This document shows, in pieces, positions 23,051 through 34,767 of a stretch of 64,000 nt of DNA. This stretch comes from Temnopleurus reevesii (Eukaryota; Echinodermata; Echinoidea; Temnopleuroida; Temnopleuridae), in contig BQKZ01000895.1 in NCBI GenBank assembly GCA_036244855.1, forward strand, positions 17,634-81,633, written 5' to 3'. Both the position numbers and the translations under genes were made by a program. The notes below the pieces were generated by a model, which saw nothing but the letters and a program-made list of their open reading frames with translations, ran no database searches and had not been told where the DNA came from. Numbering within the stretch: the first letter of the stretch is position 1; the number at the start of each line of letters is the position of its first letter.

Positions 23051-24482
23051 TTTTCTATGATTATTGTTTTATGTTGTGGCGTCTTGCAAGGGAAGAAGTG
23101 GAAACACACATCTGAGACGTAAACACATACATGTCAGATGTAATCGAAACGGGAAAATACATAAATGTCAGGGATAGTCTTATCAAACTAAATAATAGTT
23201 TTATCACTGAAGGGTAAATCCTAATACAAGTAACTGAAGATGATGATATTGTTCATCATTATCCTCTTTTATTTGTGCAATACAAACGTATTTCCTTCTC
23301 GGTAAATATTAGAACCGTTTTTCTTTACTAAATTCGTTAGAGTCGTAGAATATCGAATATCTCGTGGTATTGTCAGATTGTTTATGAAAAACCAGAAGTA
23401 GCTGCACAAATGGTCAACTTTGTTATTTGAGGATTGATCTACAGGGTAGGACAGTTGGGGGGGGGGGGCGGATTAGTGAAGTTCAATGCACTCTACAACG
23501 CAAATTTTGAAATAACATTAAACAATTTGACAACGTTTACAAATGTTAAATTTACACTTTGAATTATTTTGCTCCAACACTTTGAAGGTTGGATCCAACA
23601 TTAAACATTTACGGTATCTTACAATGTTTTCAAACGATTTTTACTTCTCTAATTATTTGATTTACTTTTAAAGTTTATAAAGTGAATGTTAATCTGTCCC
23701 ATTGACAAATAGTCATGATTGGTGTTTCGACAAATCGTATATATTGATATATAAGTAAATTTGTTAATTAATCATATTACTTTTATATATCTAAATATTT
23801 CCGTTTAAAGAAATTTGCAATGAATGACCTAGAAAAGAAACACAAATGTTGAGTAAATACTTTTGTCGTACTAATTCAGTGATCTACTTTTTCGATCGCT
23901 TAACTGGTTGTTCATATTATCACGTATGTGTACTGAATTAGTTTCGCTTTAATATCCAACCATTATGACCCCCTATAACCATGATAACCGACAAAACACC
24001 TTTCCATACTTTCCAACCTATTGCGGCATAAATGCATTAAATATTACTTATCCAAATCACATCCGCGAGCATATACAAAGGCTTTATTTCTTTTCCTTAT
24101 AATTCGTTTACTAATTTCCCATGGATATAAACAACGTGTTGCCAATTAATTAGTTAGGAGATGACAATTAATGCCTGGCGACCTCGGGCACCTGTCAACA
24201 CAGTTTCTAATCCCCTATCTCCTTGACATATCATGCGGGTAATGATCCATAATTCCGCCATAAATTTGGCGGTCGGTCGAACGGTCGTGCGGTGTCATAA
24301 TTTGTCATAGATAATGATATGACTTATGAAATGAAATAAAGCATTAAATGATTATTCTACTTTGAGCTAAGAGAGGAGTATTTTCTTTTTGCCTTTGTAT
24401 AGTGTCGAACTAGGTCAACTTTAAAATTTCTATGCAAATTGCACGCAGCCAAACATTGGTGTCGCTAGGTCGGGCAGACAGT
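23051..24482. other. Non-coding, nothing recognised
   Basis: AT-rich. Contains a G-run near 23458-23468. No ORF or repeat family stands out. Confidence 0.35.
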
Positions 24483-24735
24483 CAATGTGAGCAGAAGGAA
24501 CAAAAGATTTGGACATTTAAACAATTAAACAACTTCAATTTTAACATTGGCAATACCTAGATGCACACAAAAGAAATTCGTTTCCCTCTTATTCTGTGAG
24601 AAATGTCGAATATGCTTGGCATTTGTTCAGTGAATAGATAGGGAAGCTACTTTATTTTGTATTCTTTGAGCTATTTTGAAGGATTGGATGAAGTTACTCA
24701 TTTTCTCAAACCCTTTGTCCCTTCTGCTCACAGTG
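24483..24735. mobile_element. MITE with TGTGAGCAGAAGG..ACAAA ends
   Basis: The left end AATGTGAGCAGAAGGAACAA is mirrored by the right end TTTGTCCCTTCTGCTCACAG. AT-rich core of about 205 bp with no coding sequence. Related termini occur at 46952-47200, in the tandem units to 47878, and at the right edge of the window (63983-64000). Confidence 0.75.
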
Positions 24736-25599
24736 AGCGCAACTAATTGCCCATCCTAGCAACGAACACTGCATAAGATGTTCATTCTTTCTATTAAAAT
24801 GATCATTTTTTTGTGAGGTCACCAACAGGTTGTGCCTACTCTTCGAGCATTTGTTAAAGATGTGTGTTTTAATTTTGAAATGCATCATAAAGTGTTTTTC
24901 TTCTCATGATTCTTGTAGACGAAATTTCTTATTTATTTACCCGAGAACGGCTGAAAATATTTTGAAAAGCCTTGCAGCATGATCATCGATTAGTAGATCA
25001 TATCACTGTCATAACACCTTGAGACAACAATGAGTGTTAATTTTTGATGGCTCAAAAATATTATAATATTTGTGTCAATGGATCGAATGATTCATCATAC
25101 CCAAGGGATAAAATTTCACCTCCATGCATCATCACCATGTATCATACATCATTCCAAATTTTGTTGCTCACCTACATGTCACTGAACGGTCAGATACCGA
25201 TTATTTGACCTAATTATTATTTTTTAAGTCAAAAAAATATTTCCACAATTTACGAAGTAGACAGCACAAGCCGATTCAAAAACTACCACATCTAAAAAAA
25301 AACCGTAACACTTGGTGACTGCGCCTTCAGCTGTGCTGCTCCAAAATTCTGTTAAAAATTCTAATGGAAATAAGCCCTTCTCCGACTGCTATTGTTTATA
25401 AAAGCTAAAAAAGACCTACTTATTTTCTATAATATTGTGTACCTATATGCATTATTTAGTAACAATATCCACAGACGCGAACATCACAACACAGTAGAGT
25501 ATTATAGTGACTGCCCTAAATAATGTAAATTATCTAATTATGATTATTAATTATTACATGATTAGTCATTCCATTTATATTTCATAGGGCGAGAAGGTT
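24736..25599. other. Non-coding, nothing recognised
   Basis: AT-rich sequence with no identified gene, RNA or repeat family. Confidence 0.35.
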
Positions 25600-25840
25600 T
25601 AAACTCGGCAGGTCGAGATTTGATGAGAGTGTGGGAGAAAATTGGGTTGTACGGAGTTGTATCATTTAAGAGTGAGAGAGAAAGAGAGATAGACCGATCT
25701 TTAACGTCACCATCCGAAAGACCTGATCGGCATTCGAACCCGCAGCGCAGGAACCACGCCTCGAATCAATATATGACTGTCCCAATCTGCTTGGTTGAGG
25801 CGCACACTGCACTATGCCCGGTTAGATGTCTCACTCGGTG
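25600..25840 (-). mobile_element. tRNA-derived SINE, family B
   Basis: On the minus strand a GTGCGCCTCAACCAAGC head is followed by a B box (GCGGGTTCGAATGCC), GTCTTTCGGATGGTGACGTT and a CT-rich segment. The match to 7755-7895 defines the family. The plus-strand ORF at 25620-25877 is a shadow. Confidence 0.72.
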
Positions 25841-25847
25841 TAACCTT

Positions 25848-25995
25848 AAAGACATTGACAACATTGGTTTCCTTTGAAAGTTCTCATCTGCCAGATCCTT
25901 AATGGTTAATAGAGTAAATAAACAAAGCTGTGGAAATATTAGGCTTCAAAATTAACGTTTAGTGCTAAAAAAGAGCATCAATCTAAATGTAAAAA
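25848..25995. repeat. Dispersed ~160-bp repeat, copy 2
   Basis: Shares CTGCCAGATCCTTAATG, AGCTGTGGAAATATTAGGCT and TTAACGTTTAGTGCTAAAAA with the other three copies. It directly abuts the family B SINE. Confidence 0.68.
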
Positions 25996-26359
25996 AAAAT
26001 TGGTCTCACATCTCGATTGGAGAATTCTTGAATAAAACAATCAGTATGTGGGAAACAGTCTTTAAGTTTCCAGACTTTGTTTTTAGAAGTTCAATTGTTT
26101 TCACTTGAATGCCTTGGGAATCATATCCCATAAAAATGTTGTAAAATACTAATTTCTAACACGAATCCATGGCCCAATTACGTCATAGTCGATGCCAATA
26201 GGAGATTAAAAGTACGTCTCACTTTTAATTGACAAATAAGTATAAACTTTGTTCATCATGAAATATTAATTCGCTGTAAAAATATTAATTCGTTGACGTC
26301 ACAGACCTTGCTATATATAGTCAGAAACACATTCACCATCCCATTTTTGTGCTATGTTT

Positions 26360-26495
26360 CATAATTTATTGTGTATTTGTACTTTATGTTTTGGCAGGAC
26401 TTTCTTGAAAAGCAGATCATGTGGCTTGTAAGACATTACCCCGTCTTTTAAAGATGTATTATAAAAGAAAACTTGAAGAAAATGAATAAAATACA
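26360..26495 (+). mobile_element. LINE-like 3' UTR fragment, plus strand
   Basis: TATTTGTACTTTATGTTTTG, GGCAGGACTTTCTTGAAAAG, CAGATCATGTGGCTTG and AAAACTTGAAGAAAATGAAT follow the same order as in the inverted copy at 12045-12185. Confidence 0.6.
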
Positions 26496-26559
26496 AGCCT
26501 TAAAAACGATTTCCCCTCAAATTGTAAAATCTTTCATATTTGATTTCACAGTTTGAGCA

Positions 26560-26715
26560 CAGTCATGAAAGTATAATCGACATTCGGATAAAGGGAAACT
26601 CCGGTTAATTGACATATACCTTTGGGAGAAACAAGCCCATTTCACGTTATTTCGTTCGGATAGAGGGCAAGACCACATCGGATAAACGGCATTGCATTTA
26701 CAACAACTCACTGTA
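26560..26715. mobile_element. Possible pogo/Tigger-like remnant
   Basis: ATTCGGATAAAGGG, GTTCGGATAGAGGG and ATCGGATAAACGGC recur within 110 bp, and the right side carries CACTGTAA. Short TCGGATAA blocks near the ends are typical of pogo/Tigger-type MITEs. The termini are not cleanly inverted here. Confidence 0.25.
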
Positions 26716-28015
26716 ATATCCACACAGGCACTGTTGACAATTTTGCTAAGAAGGGTAGAAAAAAGTAGAAGGGGCTGGGGTGGACAAAAGAGAAACAGGG
26801 ACAGAGTGCGATATATAACGGGATAAGGGCGGGGAAAAAAGGGTCATTGACAGAAACAGGCTATCTGAAATTGGTTGAAAATAGACAAATTAATAACTCA
26901 TCCCATATGTGTTGAAGCACACTTTTTTTCTCATGAAATAGGTCTATAATTTCCCCACGTTGATTGCTGGTTGAATTATTTGCAGAAAATTAGGGTACAT
27001 ACGCGCAACCAGGATTTTGAGACGGGGGGAGGGGGGGGGGGGGTCCGAGTGTTGGCGCCCCTCTCAGCAAAATTTGCACCCCGGGGGCTTAGTTGAGTTT
27101 GCAAGCAAAAAGAAATAAGAAAAAAAAAGGTCACCACCTCCTTTGGCATCCCTAGCTCTGACCGGGGAGGGGTAGCGCATCCAAAGCCATCCTCAAGGTG
27201 CTCGCATGGTATACAGTACTTTTATGGACTTGAAATATGGGCATGAAATCATGTTTCCTCAAGTGATGCCGATTAATTAGCTTCGACCACTGTGGTAGAA
27301 GCAATGTGGTTGATGTTACTCTGCAAGCACAGGCCCTAAGTGGGGGCAAATTATTTTGTCTGGATGAGAATCCCACACAGTTTCTAAATGATTTCCGCTT
27401 TCTGATCTAATCAATTCGGTTGTCCAGATCTCTCAAAAACTAGTCTGCAATCAGCCATATGCTGATACCCATGTTAATTCCATGAAGTCTTGATTGAAAT
27501 AAATCATTTATATAGTTAAAGAGTACCTGAGGTTAGAAAAATATAATTTATATGTTGCTTAGGTCCATAAAATTAACCTCAAATAACCTTTTCTGACATG
27601 ATGCGGGTTACTTGTTAAAGAATAAGAAGCAAATAAATGGCTCGTTCACGATCGAGTTAGGCTCCGTATGTCCTGCTTAGGCTCCGACATCCCCGTTTTC
27701 CAGTTTTCAACTTTATAATCCTGATTATGATTTCAGTTTGTTCGTCATGCGTTGGAAAATGTTACATGTCCTTTATCATAGTGAGAACTCACCTAAATAG
27801 AACCCCGATCCGCCCCTAAAGTGCATCTAGCCTCTATTGGACCCCCATCACACATCATTAGCATCACATACCCCATGTTAACCTTTTATTCACCCCTCAA
27901 CATGGATTAGCCCCTACTGGTTTCCCCTAAAAGCTCAGTCACATCAGGGAGGTTTAGAACAACTCCCTGGTCACATTTATGCATTAACCTTCTTATGTCC
28001 AGCTTTCACTCATTC
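26716..28015. other. Non-coding, nothing recognised
   Basis: Contains a G-rich run (about 27025-27042). Short ORFs lack domain features. Confidence 0.35.
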
Positions 28016-28175
28016 CGGAGCTTAAGCAAAGAAGACGGAAGGGCCGATCAGGACGTAATTTCTCAAGCGCGGGGAAATCTAGCGGGCGTTCTCAACCTTA
28101 GCGGCCCGATAGATTTTCCCGCGCTTGAGAAATAACGTCCTGATCGGCCCTTCCGTCTTCTTTGCTTAAGCTCCG
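28016..28175. repeat. 160-bp near-perfect hairpin (foldback element)
   Basis: Arms at 28016-28086 and 28105-28175 match at about 68 of 71 positions, with an 18-nt loop. The left arm begins CGGAGCTTAAGCAAAGAAGA and the right arm ends CTTCTTTGCTTAAGCTCCG. GC content is well above the flanks. It is non-coding, with no second copy in the window. Probably a MITE of another family. Confidence 0.9.
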
Positions 28176-28552
28176 TAGTATTGGGCTTCACAACGCGAAT
28201 GCTATAAACATATGTGGAAGATAATGTGCTATGGAATACGGAAAGGTCCTAGGGACTTTGAAAGTCATTTTGTTTAGAAAATAACAACCTTTGCAAAATG
28301 CGTAAATGACCGCTTCGGCAGTCTATAGTTTTAACGATTGTTATGATCACACAGACAAGTGTGATTAAATCAGGAAGACGCTTAGCTGATATTAACGTGT
28401 ATGCGCACTTCCAGCGCCAGCCGAACGCCTTCAAACAATATTTTAGGCCTATGAAATTGGTACCATGATTTTTAGTGTGTAGCGTAGTCCCCAACTTGTT
28501 ACCCCTCAGAAAGATTGAGCTTATCATTAACATGATTAAGGCAGCGTTGAGT

Positions 28553-28792
28553 AAAGCCTGTGTCACACCTTTGCGTTTTTAGTCTGCGTCGGCCTAGCGT
28601 TTTTGGAAATTAAAAACGCTCCCTTAACGGACAGCATACGCAGATCAGACGGTGAACTGCCGTTCGGATTGCGTTCAACGAGCGTACGACGAGCGTCAGA
28701 CAACCGCATGACCTGCGTCGAGGAAGCGTTTCTAACGTTCAAAGACGCTGGGCCGACGCAGGCTTAAAACGCAAAGGTATGACGCAGGCTTA
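28553..28792. mobile_element. MITE, AAGCCTGTGTCACACCTTTG family, copy A
   Basis: The left end AAGCCTGTGTCACACCTTTG and right end AAAGGTATGACGCAGGCTTA are inverted. Inner arms carry GCGTTTTT..AAAAACGC and a palindromic GAGCGTACGACGAGCGT. Other copies: 29697-29944, 53312-53530, 56649-56796, 62052-62301. Confidence 0.85.
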
Positions 28793-28952
28793 AGACAGGT
28801 GCATGGCTGTCAACGATCGTTATCACTATGATCAGACAGACAAAATGTGATTAAATCAGGAAGATGATGATTATCCTCAAAGTCGTGACCGTTGACATCT
28901 TTATACTTAGACCTGGACCTGTCAAACATAAGCTTAGTTCAGAAAGAACTTT

Positions 28953-29044
28953 TTTGTGTTGTATGTGTGCTTGGCTGTGTGTTTGTTTGTGTGTGTCTTT
29001 TGTGTGTGTTTGTGTACTTGTCTGTATTTTTGTTCGTGTGTGTT

Positions 29045-29082
<38 letters not shown>
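28953..29082. repeat. (GT)n microsatellite
   Basis: Imperfect TGTGTTTG region leading to pure (TG)18 at 29047-29082. Confidence 0.92.
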
Positions 29083-29083
<1 letters not shown>

Positions 29084-29284
29084 TGACCCAGGAGGAGACG
29101 TATATGACGTTCTTTTTACGTAAATTGAGGTCTTTTTCATAACGTTGCAAAGCATCATTATTTTGTTTGGATAAGTCGTCTAATTGTATGAAAGTTGTGA
29201 TATGCATTAAGTTTATGCTAATCTTGTAAGAAGAGCGTCATATTCTATTCTTAGGACGCCAAATTTGGAAAAAAAGGAACATAA

Positions 29285-29548
29285 AATAGTGTAAAAGGAA
29301 TTAAAATTGTTTCAAATGAAGTAAAGTTTAGTTAAAGGACGTAACACTGTTCAAAAGGACTTAAGACTGTGTAAAACGGACGTAAAATTATGTAAAATCG
29401 TGTTTCACACGATTTTACGTCCTTAAACGTCGTAAGATTGTGTAAAAGAATGTAAAATTGTGTAAAAAGACGTAAAATTGTGTATAAGGACGCACAATTG
29501 TGTAAAAGGACGTAAGATTGTGTAAACGGACGTAGAATTGTGTAAAAA
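29285..29548. repeat. Minisatellite, GGACGTAAAATTGTGTAAAA unit
   Basis: About a dozen ~18-20-bp units (GTAAAAGGACGTAAAATTGT variants). A perfect 11-bp hairpin (29392-29402 with 29408-29418, 5-nt loop) sits within the array where the unit order is disturbed. Ends at the N at 29549. Sparse units reappear at 30290-30410. Confidence 0.82.
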
Positions 29549-29549
29549 N

Positions 29550-30410
29550 TGTGTGCGCACTTCCAGCGCCAGCCGAACGCCTTCAAACAATATTTTAGGC
29601 CTATGAAATTGGTACCATGATTTTTAGAGTGTAGCGTAGTCCCCAACTTGTTACCCCTCAGACAGATTGAGCTTATCATTAAGGCAGCGTTGAGTAAAGC
29701 CTGTGGCACACCTTTGCGTTTTTAGTCTACGTCGGCCTAGCGTTTTTGGAAATTAAAAACGCTCCCTTAACGGACAGCATACGCAGATCAGACGGTGGAC
29801 TGCCGTTCGGATTGCGTTCAACGAGCGTACGACGAGCGTCAGACAACCGCATGACCTGCATCGTTGTGCGTCGAGGGAGCGTTTTTAATTTCCAAAAACG
29901 CTGGGCCGACGCAGGCTAAAAACGCAAAGGTGTGACGCAGGCTTATTAAGACAGGTGCATGGCTGTCAACGATTGTAATGATCACACAGACAAAGTGTGA
30001 TTAAATCAGGAAGATGATGATTATCCTCAAAGTCGTGACTGTTGACGTCTTTATATACCCAGACCTGGACCTGTCAAAGATGAGCTATAATAGTCCAGAA
30101 AAAAAAAATTTGTATTCGGAACGTGTGTGTGTGTAATTGCGTGTGTGCGTGTGTGTGTGATTGTGTGATGTGTGTGTATGTGTGTATATATATGCGTATG
30201 TATGATGACTCAAGAGAAGATGTATCTAGCAAATACGAACAAAAAAACTGACGTTACGTTTACGCAAATTAATGTCAGACTTCAAATTACGTTTAAAAAC
30301 TCATAATCGTGTAAAGTGGACATCAAATTCTGTTCATATCTCGTCAAATTGTGTAAAAAGGACGTAATATTGCGTAACAAGGACAATAGATTGTATAAAA
30401 AGGATTTCAA
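29550..30410. repeat. ~1.15-kb duplication, copy B
   Basis: Repeats copy A from GTGCGCACTTCCAGCGCCAG through the MITE, the GTGATTAAATCAGGAAGATG block and a (GT)n-like tract (30122-30195) into the sparse minisatellite. Differences from A include several small indels. The junction is a single N. Confidence 0.8.
29697..29944. mobile_element. MITE, AAGCCTGTG family, copy B
   Basis: Same element as 28553-28792 within the second duplicate. Its arms near GCGTTTTTAATTTCCAAAAACG are better preserved than in copy A. Confidence 0.85.
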
Positions 30411-30489
30411 AATTGGATGCCATTTTCACAAAAAGTGGTAATGCTAAAAATTTTCCGTGTCGTGGTTTTGAAACTTCTCTCAAGCACGG

Positions 30490-30735
30490 TCAAACTAAGA
30501 AGAAGGAAAAGAAAAGGATTAAGAAGATGATGATGAAGAAGATGAAGAAGAAGAAGGTGGAGGAGAAAAAGGAGGAGAAGAAGTGGGAAGGGAGGAGGAG
30601 GAGCAGGGAGAGCAGGAGTATAGCAGGAGGAAGAGAATGAGGAGGAGGAAAAGAAGCAGGAGAATGAGAAGATGAAGAAGAATAAGAAGAAGAAGGAGGA
30701 GGAGGAGGAGGGAAAGACTATGAAATAAAAAAGAA
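30490..30735. repeat. Purine-rich (GAA/GGA)n tract
   Basis: About 240 bp, almost all A and G on the plus strand. Spurious Lys/Glu- and Leu/Ser-rich ORFs arise from it. Polypurine strands of this length can form triplex (H-DNA) structures. Confidence 0.9.
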
Positions 30736-31109
30736 ACAAAGTGAAGAAGAAACATTCGCTTGACGGTAATCAATGGAACTCGGTATTTCCTTTTCACCCC
30801 GTGGATTTTTTCCAAGGGTTCTGTGGTTAACATGGTTAAAGGACCGCCAACATCTGAATATGAAGTTGTCATGTTCCGTGATACATTTTATCCACCTGTG
30901 CGTCAAGATTTAAAGGATGGTGCCTCCTTTTTCTGTTTTAATCCTTCTGGATTACCCGTCTTTGGTTGACTTTTCACGCGATCTTCTTTCATGTTTCCCT
31001 ATTCTTAAGATAACACTGAATTACATAGATGTTATCCTTATTTTCTTATCTACTTCTAAATAATGTTTAAATGTCTACTAATGTTTACTAAATCACCGTT
31101 ATTAAAGGA

Positions 31110-31262
31110 ATTGTATTACATTGCTTTCGTTTGAAAAATTCTCAACTGCCAGATCATAAAAAGTTTGCCTAAATAGTTGATGATGCACGTAAACGTAGCT
31201 GTCAAAAATAGTAGGCTTCAACAATAAGTGCTCAAAAAGAGGTGCTCTGAACTAAAAGATAC
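31110..31262. repeat. Dispersed ~160-bp repeat, copy 3
   Basis: Shares TTTCGTTTGAAAAATTCTCA, ACTGCCAGATC and GTAGGCTTCAAC with copies 1, 2 and 4. Confidence 0.66.
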
Positions 31263-31307
31263 ATGTATAACCGACATAGGCACGTATCTAACAAAATTAC
31301 GGGGAAA

Positions 31308-31323
31308 GGGGGGGGGGGGGGGG
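31308..31323. repeat. Poly(G) tract, 16 bp
   Basis: Uninterrupted G homopolymer just after the dispersed repeat. Confidence 0.93.
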
Positions 31324-31535
31324 CTCGAATTGACCACAGAAGACGACTAGACGATCTCGGCAATGGAAAACTAAGAATACAAACAGGTTCCCGTATGGAT
31401 AACATTAAAAAAAAATCCCTATCTACGGTATATCCTTTTAAATTTCTCCTACCATTTTGCATGTCTTGGGGAAGGTTCTCAATACGAAATTTTAATATAC
31501 GGGACAAATTGCATTCTTTGTGGAAGCGTTGAGGT

Positions 31536-31790
31536 GTAATGAACATGACTGGCACCTTGTACCCAAAGATTCGCGGTTCGAGTCCCATGCATGGCGTCTA
31601 TTTTCTTCACCAAGGAATTCGTAAATATTGTGCTGCACTGAACCCAGGAGACGAAAATAGGTACACGACATAAATATTTGTTCTTTAAAATACTTTGGAA
31701 CTGGAATGCATGGCCACTGCTAAAAACAGGGTTGTAATATACAACAGCGCCTCGAGCACTATGCAGTGTCGACTATGCATATCATTATCA
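31536..31790 (+). mobile_element. tRNA-derived SINE, family A
   Basis: tRNA-like head with A-box-like GGTGTAATGAACATGACTGG and B box GCGGTTCGAGTCCCATG. The body AAGGAATTCGTAAATATTG and TGCTGCACTGAACCCAGGAG follows, then a 3' part containing GCGCCTCGAGCACTATGCAG. Near full length. Confidence 0.76.
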
Positions 31791-32857
31791 ATATTTTCCT
31801 ACGATTGTCAATTATAAAATTATACAAAAAAAATATACAAGTAAAACATGATGATTTTGATCATCTGAAGAACATACATGTGTCGCCAATAAAGCTGTCC
31901 CGAAGAGGAGACACTCTCATTTCAACTTTATAGCGAAATAAACCACTCTTGAACTTTGCCTTTTAAGAAGTCGCGATGGCTTTAAGTGATGCGGTTCATG
32001 AGATGACAAAGAAATGATAGTCATCATCTCTTAATTGCTTTTAACCCTTAAGCTCCTATTATTATTGATGGTTACTTGACAAATACATGGAAACATATAA
32101 AAGCGGTAGGCGACGGATTAGCTTCCTTATTTTACATCGCGTGATCATTTTAACGCGAGTTAAATGCCCCATCTCTATGGAAAACCGCCCCGATCATTTT
32201 CTATTTAAATGATTCTCGTGAAACATCCGATTAAAGCATGCCCCCGTTTATAGCACCCTTTCTTAATAATAATCATTTCTCTCACCACATTTTCTGTTTT
32301 AAATATCCCCTCGCTCGTAATTCGCTGGCCCCCTCATTAGCGATGTCACGCAGGCACGGTTATACGGCGAGAAAATGGCGAAAGGGGCGCAGCTTGGGGG
32401 CAATGAAGTACAATTCAATATTTTACATTTGGACATTCATCTAATTTAATAATGACTCATTTATTGTTTGTCTGTAACAATACCCGCGTCTATTGTTCCG
32501 ATATTGATTACATATGTAAAAACAAAAAAAAAAAGGAAATCTTATATGATGTATTGTTTATTTATTTGTTTGTTTTTCGATGATTGACCGAAGATTATAT
32601 GAGGCGCCGCTATTGGCAACAATGCCTTTGATTTTAGTTGATGAAGACAACCCAGGATTAAGTCATCATTAGAGACAATTGAGCGGGAAAATGTTACATT
32701 TAGATATCAAGTAGAGTCAGGAAATTGCCTGCCCAATACTTCTGGGGGAACGACATGAAATGTGATAATGAAGACAATGTCCTTTGAATAAGTCAGCATA
32801 ATAACAGTGGCTATGCAGCTATGTACGTATATTTGGTCTAATCTTCATATGAGTTAA
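31791..32857. other. Non-coding, nothing recognised
   Basis: No gene recognised. A somewhat GC-richer patch at 32330-32400 has no domain content. Confidence 0.35.
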
Positions 32858-33015
32858 AAACATTGCACAACATTGTTTTCGTTTAAGAAATCTAAACTGC
32901 CAGATCCCAAATGCTACCTCAATACTTAATAGTTGATAGGGGATATAAACTAAACTGCGATGATATAAGGTTTCAAAATAAACGTTTAGTGCTAAAAAAA
33001 AATGGTAAAATTGTA
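32858..33015. repeat. Dispersed ~160-bp repeat, copy 4
   Basis: Contains ACTGCCAGATCCCAAATGCT, ACCTCAATA and AATAAACGTTTAGTGCTAAA, matching copies 1-3. Confidence 0.68.
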
Positions 33016-33207
33016 AATAGGACATAGCATGCGCAGGATGAGCAGGAATGCATCCGTGGTGTAGTTTATTAAAATTTATATCTGAAATATCTGACCTGGA
33101 ATTGATCTTGATAGTGCCTGTAAAACTTCCTACTTTCTTCGCATTCTCTGTTGTTGTTTTTTAAAATAAATCTGAATGTATTAATATTAATTAGTCAGGC
33201 GGCTTGA

Positions 33208-33223
33208 TTATATATACATATAT

Positions 33224-33256
<33 letters not shown>
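33208..33256. repeat. (TA)n microsatellite
   Basis: Nearly pure TA repeat, followed by AACAACAAT-rich sequence. Confidence 0.92.
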
Positions 33257-33299
33257 AAACAACACTAATAACAACAACAATAACAACAATGTCTTTATT

Positions 33300-34592
33300 A
33301 AAGCGCCTCACGGTAAATATCAATTTTTAAAATGGGGTGGGGTAGGATACTAATGGGGGTGTTTTCCTGTACGGGGTTACGCAGAACTAGGGGAGGAAGT
33401 GGGGGCACTTTTTTTCTCAAAGTTTCAAAACTTAACTACATACATCCGATATATCCGTGACCATGACCCTACTCCATTTATACTCCGACGCAAGGAATCG
33501 AGAAGAAAACACGTTGGACAGGTGGCTTGCAGACGGTTGCTTTAATGAGGCTCAAAATAGAAAGAATATAACGTTCACTTTTGCTGTATCTGGGGTCTAG
33601 ACTGACGAAATTTACATCTATAGAAAGCTTGCATTTCAGACTTATCCGACCCTTTGTCGACCATTTAAACATTTTCAATGAATTGATTTCAGTATATCTG
33701 AAATTAATTGTTATAATCTTTTACATTTTATTCATGAACACGAATAATCGAAAAAGTAAAGCTGTATAGTAAGAATATAAGCAATATCCTATAATATGTA
33801 CAACGACATATTTCATAAAAGTTTGAAGTATATCGTCATATTGAATAATTTTAGAATGCCAGATTTTTAGATTTGCCGCCGATAAATTTGGATCTTGTAC
33901 GTCTTGGCTTTTAAACATGGAATAGATTAAAAAACGCAAAAACAAACAAAAAATATTGTGGAGATTTTTTACATTACATAGCGAATGAACATTAGAAGGG
34001 TTTATTTTCACTTATTTTTTCTTAAGGGTCATGTTTACGAAATATATTATACGAAAAAAAATCGCGGGGATCCTAGCACTCTGGTTATATGAATAATGAG
34101 AGTTGGGTTTAGAACATGCTCTGAGTTTGAAGAAACAGATTAATTTCGCATGATTTATTTGTTTTTGGTAAACATACACGTTGAAAAGGGTATTCCTCGA
34201 TATACGGTACGCACTTCAGAATTCATCATACAGCTAAGAATATGATGAATTCATATTTTTCTTGAGCTATCCGATCTAAATACGTATTTTTGTTATTATT
34301 CCCGTCACTGAATGAGTCGCTGGATATTTGCAGCAGAAATTCGAACGACGGTACTTATTTGTATTTTTGCGGTTATCATGGTAACAATATTAAAACTGTA
34401 TGCGCACAATTTACATAATTCAAGAACTATTTCTATGACAAATCTCTTAACTTTGGTTGTAATCGTTGTTTGTTATAATTCCTCTTGTTTCTCCTTTTAT
34501 AAACCATTCTTTATTTCTTTAGCTACACAGTTAGAAAAAAAGTTGCAATATTGCCCCTTTTCATCACCGCGTGCAATATTTTCCAACATATC
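33300..34592. other. Non-coding, nothing recognised
   Basis: ORFs of up to about 98 codons (for example 34312-34608) are Ile/Leu-rich through AT bias, with no conserved motif. Confidence 0.35.
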
Positions 34593-34767
34593 GTCCGTGT
34601 TTTCATGAAGTGACTGTAGCCAAAAGGGTATTGATGCAAGAAGACAAATAAATCTCGACATAGGGTAGCAACATTCCAAACAATATCGTAGCGCATGTTA
34701 CAATGAAACCGTAACTCGTTTCGTACAACATTACCCTTTGACAACCGTCAGTTCATGAAAACCCCGC
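34593..34767. mobile_element. MITE with CGTGTTTTCATGAAGTGAC ends, copy 1
   Basis: GTGTTTTCATGAAGTGACTG and GTAGCCAAAAGGGTATT are mirrored at the right by AATTACCC-like and CCGTCAGTTCATGAAAAC segments. A related copy is at 37198-37390 with a shared GCA..GAAGACAAATAAATC interior. Confidence 0.72.

Larger units (their letters stand above)
28399..29548. repeat. ~1.15-kb duplication, copy A
   Basis: Begins ATGCGCACTTCCAGCGCCAG. Contains a MITE (28553-28792), a (GT)n tract (28953-29082) and a minisatellite (29285-29548). Copy B starts right after the single N at 29549. Confidence 0.8.

Noticed and set aside
30760..30969. 69-codon plus-strand ORF as an exon
   Set aside because: Composition is protein-like, but no recognised domain, no convincing acceptor or donor, and no support from context.
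34312..34608. Missing TM4-TM7 exon of the GPCR
   Set aside because: Hydrophobic from AT bias. No TM6 CWxP or TM7 NPxxY motif. Neither motif was found in any plus-strand frame listed for the window.
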